Shown here: in pieces, positions 1 to 3,843 of the stretch | Numbering within the stretch: the first letter of the stretch is position 1 | How the letters are laid out: each line of letters begins with the position of its first letter | Assembly (NCBI GenBank): GCA_905195005.1 | Contig: CAJJUC010000139.1 | Coordinates: forward strand, 1 to 6,457 | Direction: 5' to 3' | DNA: 6,457 nt | Origin: an uncultured Eubacteriales bacterium | GTDB lineage: Bacteria; Bacillota; Clostridia; UMGS1883 | Notes under the pieces: model-generated | The model's input: the letters and a program-made list of their open reading frames with translations, nothing else | Databases searched by the model: none | What the model was told of the DNA's origin: nothing | Program-made: the position numbers and the translations under genes

Positions 1-1491
1 CAGCTTTTCGCTTTCCGTTTCGGCAAGCCGCTGAACCGGCACGCCCGTCCAGCTTGAAATAACCTCGGCAATCTCCTCTGCGCCGATTTGCGCCGAAGCA
101 TGTGCGGCGCTGCTTTTCCAGCCCTCGCGCTTTTTCTCAAGCTCGTCACGCAGGGCATGTTCGCGGTCACGCAGGGAAGCCGCCTTTTCGAAATCCTGTG
201 TTTTAACGGCATCCTGTTTGTCATGAACAACCTCGTCAAGCTTTTTTTCAAGCTCTTTTACCTCCGGCGGGGCGGTCAGCGCACCCAGGCGAACGCGGCT
301 GCAAGCCTCGTCAACAAGGTCAATCGCCTTATCGGGAAGAAATCTGTCCGTTATATAGCGGTCACTGAGCTTTGCGGCAGCTTCAATTGCTTCGTCCGTT
401 ATTTTAACGCCGTGATGCGCTTCGTACTTTTCCCTGATTCCCTTTAATATCGAAACGGTTTCCGAAACGGACGGCTCTCCAACGGTGACAGGCTGAAAGC
501 GCCGTTCGAGCGCCGCGTCCTTTTCAACATATTTTCTGTACTCGTTCAGCGTTGTTGCGCCAATCATCTGCAGCTCACCGCGCGCGAGCGACGGCTTGAG
601 AATATTCGCCGCGTCAATCGCTCCCTCGGCAGCGCCTGCGCCGATAATCGTGTGCATTTCATCGACAAACAGAATAACATTGCCGGCACGGATAATTTCC
701 TCCATTGCCTTTTTCAGCCGCTCCTCAAATTCGCCGCGGTACTTTGCGCCTGCAACCACGCTTGAAAGGTCGAGCGAAAACACGCGCTTATCCTTAAGCA
801 GCTCCGGCACATTTCCTGCCGCAATCTCCTGCGCAAGCCCCTCCGCAACGGCTGTTTTGCCGACGCCCGGCTCCCCGAGCAGAACGGGATTGTTTTTTGT
901 TCTGCGCGAAAGAATCTGGATAACGCGCTCAATCTCCTTTTCCCTGCCTATAACGGGGTCAAATTTTCCGCTTTTTGCAAGCTCCGTAAGGTCGCGCCCG
1001 AAGTTATTCAGGGTCGGCGTTCCTCCGTCTGCCTTTTTTGCTTCCGCTGCGGACGGCGCTTCCTCCGCAAGCATTTGCGAAAGCTCGCGGTAAAGATTCT
1101 GCGACGCGCCGAACGCCGTCAGCAGCTTAAATGCAGCGCTGTCATATTCGCGCGCAAGCGCAAGCAGAATATGCTCCGTTCCTATATATGCGCTGCCGTG
1201 CTTGTGCGCCTCCGTAAGGCTGTTCTGAAGGCAGCGCTGTGTGCGCGGAGTGAATCCGGCGAAATTGCCGCCCGTCATGATTGACGAATTAATCGCTATT
1301 ATTTTTTCGCGGAGCTTATCCTCCGTCATACCAAGCTCCGAAAGATATTTTGCCGCAAAGCCCGAGCCCTCCGAAAGCAAGCCGAATAAAAGATGCTCCG
1401 TGCCGACATAGCTGCAGCCGGTGCTTTGTGCACATTCCTGCGCAAGGCTTATCGCCCGCTGCGCTTTTTGTGTGAATCTGTTTTCTGCCAT
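1..1491 (-). CDS. clpC: ClpC, AAA+ unfoldase of the Clp protease (partial, C-terminal part off the left edge)
   Basis: ATP-dependent Hsp100 unfoldase that feeds damaged or phosphoarginine-tagged proteins to ClpP in the cytosol. The 497 visible residues cover the N-terminal domain, first ATPase domain and middle domain; the second ATPase domain and ClpP-binding loop lie beyond the window (full ClpC is about 810 aa). The N-domain has the two Clp_N repeats (about 1-70 and 78-145), each with GTEH. E32 and E106, with T7 and T81, match the B. subtilis phosphoarginine-docking residues. D1 has Walker A GEPGVGKT (206-213), pore loop KYRGEFE (250-256), Walker B LFVDEMH (274-280) and ALERRF (327-332). 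The middle domain (about 410-460) holds a UVR-like motif, DFEKAASLRD, whose F434 corresponds to the regulatory Phe436 of other ClpCs; SWTGVPV follows at 480-486. The ATG is 3 nt after the mcsB stop, and its GGAGG (1504-1500) lies inside the last mcsB codons. Conservation throughout leaves no serious alternative. Confidence 0.97.
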   Translation of the reverse strand, partial: MAENRFTQKAQRAISLAQECAQSTGCSYVGTEHLLFGLLSEGSGFAAKYLSELGMTEDKLREKIIAINSSIMTGGNFAGFTPRTQRCLQNSLTEAHKHGSAYIGTEHILLALAREYDSAAFKLLTAFGASQNLYRELSQMLAEEAPSAAEAKKADGGTPTLNNFGRDLTELAKSGKFDPVIGREKEIERVIQILSRRTKNNPVLLGEPGVGKTAVAEGLAQEIAAGNVPELLKDKRVFSLDLSSVVAGAKYRGEFEERLKKAMEEIIRAGNVILFVDEMHTIIGAGAAEGAIDAANILKPSLARGELQMIGATTLNEYRKYVEKDAALERRFQPVTVGEPSVSETVSILKGIREKYEAHHGVKITDEAIEAAAKLSDRYITDRFLPDKAIDLVDEACSRVRLGALTAPPEVKELEKKLDEVVHDKQDAVKTQDFEKAASLRDREHALRDELEKKREGWKSSAAHASAQIGAEEIAEVISSWTGVPVQRLAETESEKL

Positions 1492-1494
1492 ATA

Positions 1495-2511
1495 TTATTC
1501 CTCCTTTGCGGATAGTATATTTTGCAAAAGCTGCGCGCGCTTCATTCCAAGCTCCTCCTCCGAAAGCTCGCCCTCCGAAAGTGCAAGCGTTGCCGGGAGC
1601 GTGTCAAAAAATGCGTTTCTCAGCGCGGCAGTGTGTATATTCTTTATTATGCCTGAATTTGCACCGAGGCAAACATAGCTTATCAAATCGGCAGCTTCGC
1701 TGCTTGAAAGCGTGCAGGCATATTTCAAAATTCCGAGACTGCGCATGCACTTATCGCGCAGCTCAATGCCGTTTTGTTCGAAAAGTGCGGCGCTTATTCT
1801 GCGCTCCTCGCTTATCAGTCCGCAAACGGCGGCTGAAAAGCGCGAAATGATTTCCTCCTCGCTTACGCCGAGTGTTATTCTGTTCGACAGCTGAAAAAAT
1901 GCTCCGCTTGCCTTTGACCCCTCTCCGTAAAGACCGCGAACCGTCATTCCGAGGTTTGCCGCCCAGCTTAAAAGCTCATTCACGCTGTGCGAAACGCTGA
2001 TTGCCGGAAGGTGAAGCATGACCGACGCGCGGAGACCCGTTCCGATATTTGTCGGGCACGCTGTGAGATAGCCGAACTCACCGTCGCAGTCGAACGGCAG
2101 GCTTTCGTTAATGATCGCTTCAAGCTTCTTTGCCTTGTCGTATGCCGCGCCGGGGTCAAGTCCCGGAGCAAAAACCTGAATGCGCAGATGATCCTCTTCG
2201 TTTATCATAACCGAAACCGTTCGGTCACGGCTGATTGCCGCTGCCGACGGAACGGGAGACGCTGCCAGCTCAGCGCTTATAAGATGCCTTTCGATAAGCG
2301 ACTGTTTCAGCCGCTCTGACATGTTTTTTGTTTCATATAAGGTAAGCTCTTTTCCAAGCTCCGAACGGTTGAGCGCTGCCCAAACATCTTCAATGATTTT
2401 CTGCGCGCCGTCTGCCGTCTGCTTTTTCGGGTACGCAAGCCTTTTTATGTTCCGCGCAATGCGCACGCGCGTTGTCACTGCAATATCGCTTTCATTTTCA
2501 CGGTTCATCAT
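1495..2511 (-). CDS. mcsB: McsB, protein-arginine kinase
   Basis: Phosphoarginine-forming kinase of the ATP:guanido phosphotransferase fold. It phosphorylates arginines on CtsR and on aberrant proteins so that ClpCP degrades them. Of 338 residues, visible signatures are SDIAVTTRVRIARN (8-21, nucleotide-binding arginines), NEEDHLRIQ (104-112), the active-site block CPTNIGTGLRASV (152-164, catalytic Cys152, equal to B. subtilis Cys167) and VRGLYGEGS (191-199). A longer reading frame opens at 2586, but GGAGG (2525-2521) sits 9 nt before the ATG at 2511. Homologues also begin shortly before the SDI motif, so I start at 2511; a second ATG follows at once. It overlaps the end of mcsA by 14 nt and stops 3 nt before clpC. 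Oddity: the C-terminal RDxxRA motif that forms the allosteric phosphoarginine pocket in characterised McsB reads LGMKRA here (321-326), and a usually conserved Arg near the C-domain (VRLG) is Cys281. Catalytic residues look intact, so it should be active. Confidence 0.96.
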   Translation of the reverse strand: MMNRENESDIAVTTRVRIARNIKRLAYPKKQTADGAQKIIEDVWAALNRSELGKELTLYETKNMSERLKQSLIERHLISAELAASPVPSAAAISRDRTVSVMINEEDHLRIQVFAPGLDPGAAYDKAKKLEAIINESLPFDCDGEFGYLTACPTNIGTGLRASVMLHLPAISVSHSVNELLSWAANLGMTVRGLYGEGSKASGAFFQLSNRITLGVSEEEIISRFSAAVCGLISEERRISAALFEQNGIELRDKCMRSLGILKYACTLSSSEAADLISYVCLGANSGIIKNIHTAALRNAFFDTLPATLALSEGELSEEELGMKRAQLLQNILSAKEE

Positions 2512-2959
2512 GCTTTGCACCCTCCTTTTCCAGTGCACGCAGCTCATCGCGCAGGGCTGCGGCTTCCTCAAATTTTTCCTCTTCAACGGCTTCGTTCATG
2601 CGGCGGCGCAGCTCATCCGCACGGTCGTGTGCCTGCTGCGCCGAGCTTGCCTTGCCCGTGTGGCGCGCAGTTCCGTGAATTTTCCTAAGCATTGCTTTTG
2701 CCTGACCGCGGAATACCGAGTAGCACGTTCCGCAGCCTGCCCTGCCGCTGCGCATAAACTCATCAAGCGTTGTTTTGCACACCGGGCATTCAGCACCGCG
2801 GCTGCTCTGCGGCGCAAAGCTCAGAAGCGAGCCGAAATTATCAAAAACCGATTCCTGTGCCGCGCACTGCGAGCATATGCTGACCGAGCTTTTCTGCCCG
2901 TTTATTATTTGCGTGTACATAACGGTTGCGGGGTTTTTTCCGCATCTTTCACACAGCAT
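2498..2959 (-). CDS. mcsA: McsA, zinc-binding activator of McsB
   Basis: Small cytosolic zinc protein that binds and activates the arginine kinase McsB and helps modulate CtsR. It has four CxxC pairs, at residues 3-6 (CERC), 29-32 (CSQC), 58-61 (CPVC) and 76-79 (CGTC), enough for two zinc sites. A charged C-terminal helix with a UVR motif follows (about 115-147, core EEEKFEEAAALRDEL), of the type also found in UvrB/UvrC and in the ClpC middle domain. At 153 aa it is shorter than the B. subtilis protein (about 185 aa), mainly in the linkers. Two starts are possible. The ATG at 2968 overlaps the ctsR stop (ATGA) but has GGGAG directly abutting it. The ATG at 2959 has the same GGGAG at 9 nt and gives M-L-C-x-x-C, matching the M-I-C-x-x-C start of homologues, so I prefer 2959. 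It is the second gene of the operon and its 3' end overlaps mcsB. Confidence 0.93.
   Translation of the reverse strand: MLCERCGKNPATVMYTQIINGQKSSVSICSQCAAQESVFDNFGSLLSFAPQSSRGAECPVCKTTLDEFMRSGRAGCGTCYSVFRGQAKAMLRKIHGTARHTGKASSAQQAHDRADELRRRMNEAVEEEKFEEAAALRDELRALEKEGAKHDEP
2521..2525 (-). promoter_or_regulatory. Ribosome binding site of mcsB, inside the end of mcsA
   Basis: GGAGG preceded by AAAA and followed by another G, located within the final codons of mcsA. It is 9 nt ahead of the ATG at 2511. It decides the mcsB start against the longer in-frame ATG at 2586, which lies deep inside mcsA. Confidence 0.8.
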
Positions 2960-2964
2960 GTTAA

Positions 2965-3417
2965 TCATCTCCCGAAAATATTCAATATCATATTCTTTAA
3001 AATAACGGCGCGCACACCATCGCGCACTGACGAGGGCAGTGCAAGCGAGCTGTCGCTTACCGCGCCGAGCATAAGGTGCGCTTCGCGCTCGGAGATATAT
3101 TCATAATCAAGCAGATTCTGAATAAACACAACCGCCGTCCGGTACGAAAGCTCAGCCCCGATTGCATTTACAAGATGCATCGGATAGTTATCGCCGTCCG
3201 TTGAAACGCTGCTTATGCGAACGCCCCCTCCGCCGCCGCGGCGGCTTTCAATCATGTATCCGCGCTCAGGCGTAAATCGCGTTTGAATCACATAATTAAT
3301 CTGGCTCGGCACGCAGTTGAGCTTGCCTGCAAGAGTGTTCCGCCTTATAACAACGCTGCCGCCCGAATCGCGAAGCATCTGCAAAAGCAGTTTTTCAATT
3401 GAATCCGACATACTCAC
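2965..3417 (-). CDS. ctsR: CtsR, transcriptional repressor of class III heat-shock genes
   Basis: Dimeric winged-helix repressor that binds heptad direct repeats (AGTCAAA type) upstream of clp genes and its own operon, and is released on heat shock and removed through McsAB and ClpCP. The 150-aa product aligns along its whole length with the family. CVPSQINYVIQTRFTPERGY (35-54) is the recognition helix block, followed by the wing ESRRGGGGGVRI (57-68); the C-terminal dimerisation and McsB-contact domain includes YISEREAHLML (107-117). R60 corresponds to the wing arginine (Arg62 of Geobacillus CtsR) that McsB phosphorylates. The wing has five consecutive glycines where the usual form is GGGGY, so the aromatic residue is lost. 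The start is taken as GTG because GGGGGTG (3431-3425) is 7 nt upstream of it; an in-frame ATG at 3411 would shorten the protein by two residues but lies 13 nt from that site. Autoregulation is evident from the operator just upstream. Confidence 0.97.
   Translation of the reverse strand: MSMSDSIEKLLLQMLRDSGGSVVIRRNTLAGKLNCVPSQINYVIQTRFTPERGYMIESRRGGGGGVRISSVSTDGDNYPMHLVNAIGAELSYRTAVVFIQNLLDYEYISEREAHLMLGAVSDSSLALPSSVRDGVRAVILKNMILNIFGR
2969..2973 (-). promoter_or_regulatory. Ribosome binding site of mcsA, inside the end of ctsR
   Basis: GGGAG formed by the last ctsR codons. It abuts the ATG at 2968 with no spacer and lies 9 nt from the ATG at 2959. Normal Shine-Dalgarno spacing therefore selects 2959. 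Confidence 0.6.
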
Positions 3418-3424
3418 CGATTAA

Positions 3425-3431
3425 CACCCCC
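3425..3431 (-). promoter_or_regulatory. Ribosome binding site of ctsR, favouring a GTG start
   Basis: GGGGGTG can pair with the 16S rRNA tail as GGAGGTG does, with one G-U wobble. It is 7 nt from the GTG at 3417 and 13 nt from the ATG at 3411, so spacing favours GTG. The call rests on spacing alone. Confidence 0.6.
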
Positions 3432-3441
3432 GTTTCGATAA

Positions 3442-3464
3442 TTTGACTTTGACTTTCTTTGACC
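3442..3464 (-). promoter_or_regulatory. CtsR operator with an extra third heptad
   Basis: Reading the minus strand, GGTCAAA (3464-3458), spacer GAA, AGTCAAA (3454-3448) is an exact match to the CtsR consensus RGTCAAA-NAN-RGTCAAA. A third copy, TCAAA preceded by AG (3448-3442), overlaps the second by one base, giving a 6-bp step. The site begins a base or two after the predicted transcription start of the ctsR operon, so bound CtsR would block initiation or clearance. It lies about 80 bp or more from the rightward promoter-like sequence and is unlikely to control that strand directly. Confidence 0.9.
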
Positions 3465-3472
3465 TTTACTTA

Positions 3473-3501
3473 ATAATATCACTTCCCACCTTCATTGTCA
3501 A
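3473..3501 (-). promoter_or_regulatory. Sigma-A promoter of the ctsR-mcsA-mcsB-clpC operon
   Basis: TTGACA (3501-3496) and TATTAT (3478-3473) are separated by exactly 17 nt. This is a near-perfect vegetative promoter, with one mismatch in the -10. The start point would fall near 3466, directly before the CtsR box. A strong promoter held off by a repressor is the usual design for class III heat-shock operons. No CIRCE element for HrcA is seen. Confidence 0.85.
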
Positions 3502-3542
3502 GAGAAAAATTTGCCGAAATTACGGCATTTGTCAAAAAAATG

Positions 3543-3571
3543 TAGACATCGCGGTGAAACTGTGATAATAT
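3543..3571 (+). promoter_or_regulatory. Possible promoter for the small membrane-protein gene and valS
   Basis: TAGACA (3543-3548) is followed after 17 nt by TAATAT (3566-3571). An alternative -10, GATAAT (3564-3569) preceded by TGT, has extended -10 character but only a 15-nt spacer. Either gives a leader of about 30 nt to the ATG at 3606. The area is AT-rich and has no rival candidate of similar quality, but the match is only moderate. Confidence 0.5.
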
Positions 3572-3605
3572 ATAAGATAGTTTTGTGCCGAAAGGAGAGC
3601 GGAAT

Positions 3606-3797
3606 ATGGGAATCAAGGGAATTATATTCATGCTTGCCGCGCTTTGCGGCCTGCTGATAAATTATTTTCCGAAAAAAACCGCGGCAATTTTTCTGCGAGT
3701 CTGTGAAGCGGACTATAAGTGCATACTGAAAATCAAAATTGCCGGGCTGGTTATCGTGTTTGCCGCAATTCTGCTTCTGATGCTGCTCGGCAAATAA
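3606..3797 (+). CDS. Small two-helix membrane protein of unknown function
   Basis: I do not recognise this 63-aa protein. It has two strongly hydrophobic stretches, about residues 5-21 (GIIFMLAALCGLLINYF) and 45-62 (the run IAGLVIVFAAILLLMLLG). They are joined by a loop of about 23 residues rich in lysine and arginine (K23, K24, R31, K38, K42, K44). By the positive-inside rule this suggests a membrane hairpin with the loop in the cytoplasm. Cysteines are at 14, 33 and 39. The start is the ATG at 3606, with AAAGGAG (3591-3597) 8 nt before it; an in-frame GTG at 3585 is upstream of that site and is not credible. It sits between the divergent heat-shock operon and valS, 46 bp from valS with no terminator between, so it probably shares the valS transcript. 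A good ribosome binding site and protein-like hydrophobic pattern support a real gene; homologues were not checked. Confidence 0.8.
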   Translation: MGIKGIIFMLAALCGLLINYFPKKTAAIFLRVCEADYKCILKIKIAGLVIVFAAILLLMLLGK

Positions 3798-3827
3798 TTC
3801 ACTGTCCGACAGATAATTAATTCGATG

Positions 3828-3833
3828 AAAGGA
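3828..3833 (+). promoter_or_regulatory. Ribosome binding site of valS, supporting a TTG start
   Basis: AAAGGA, 10 nt ahead of the TTG at 3844. An in-frame TGA at 3835 rules out any start further upstream. The next in-frame ATG, at 3904, would remove conserved N-terminal residues. Confidence 0.7.
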
Positions 3834-3843
3834 TTGAAATATA

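Noticed and set aside
596..1093. Plus-strand open frame (165 codons) opposite clpC
   Set aside because: It is a shadow of the ClpC D1 domain; the serine- and alanine-rich product is typical of an antisense frame.
2321..3106. Long plus-strand open frame (261 codons) across mcsA and ctsR
   Set aside because: It is antisense to two well-conserved genes and has no recognisable product. Its length is explained by the GC-biased codon use of the real genes.
3512..3527. Inverted repeat TGCCG-6-CGGCA in the divergent intergenic region
   Set aside because: The arms are only 5 bp with no poly-T tract of terminator type. It could be an operator, but nothing supports a particular regulator.
3530..3535. 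Second TTGACA on the minus strand upstream of the ctsR promoter
   Set aside because: At 17 nt downstream the sequence is AAATTT, a poor -10; the downstream TTGACA/TATTAT pair is far better.
3418..3605. Search for a CIRCE (HrcA) element or T-box in the divergent region
   Set aside because: Neither the TTAGCACTC/GAGTGCTAA inverted repeat nor a T-box consensus is present on either strand.
3636..3650. GCCGC-5-GCGGC inverted repeat
   Set aside because: It lies inside the small membrane-protein gene, has no following U-run, and is explained by Ala/Gly/Cys codons.
3802..3812. Inverted repeat CTGTC-c-GACAG between the small gene and valS
   Set aside because: The loop is a single base, so no stable hairpin forms with the full arms, and no U-run follows. 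It is not a terminator, and it does not match an operator I know.
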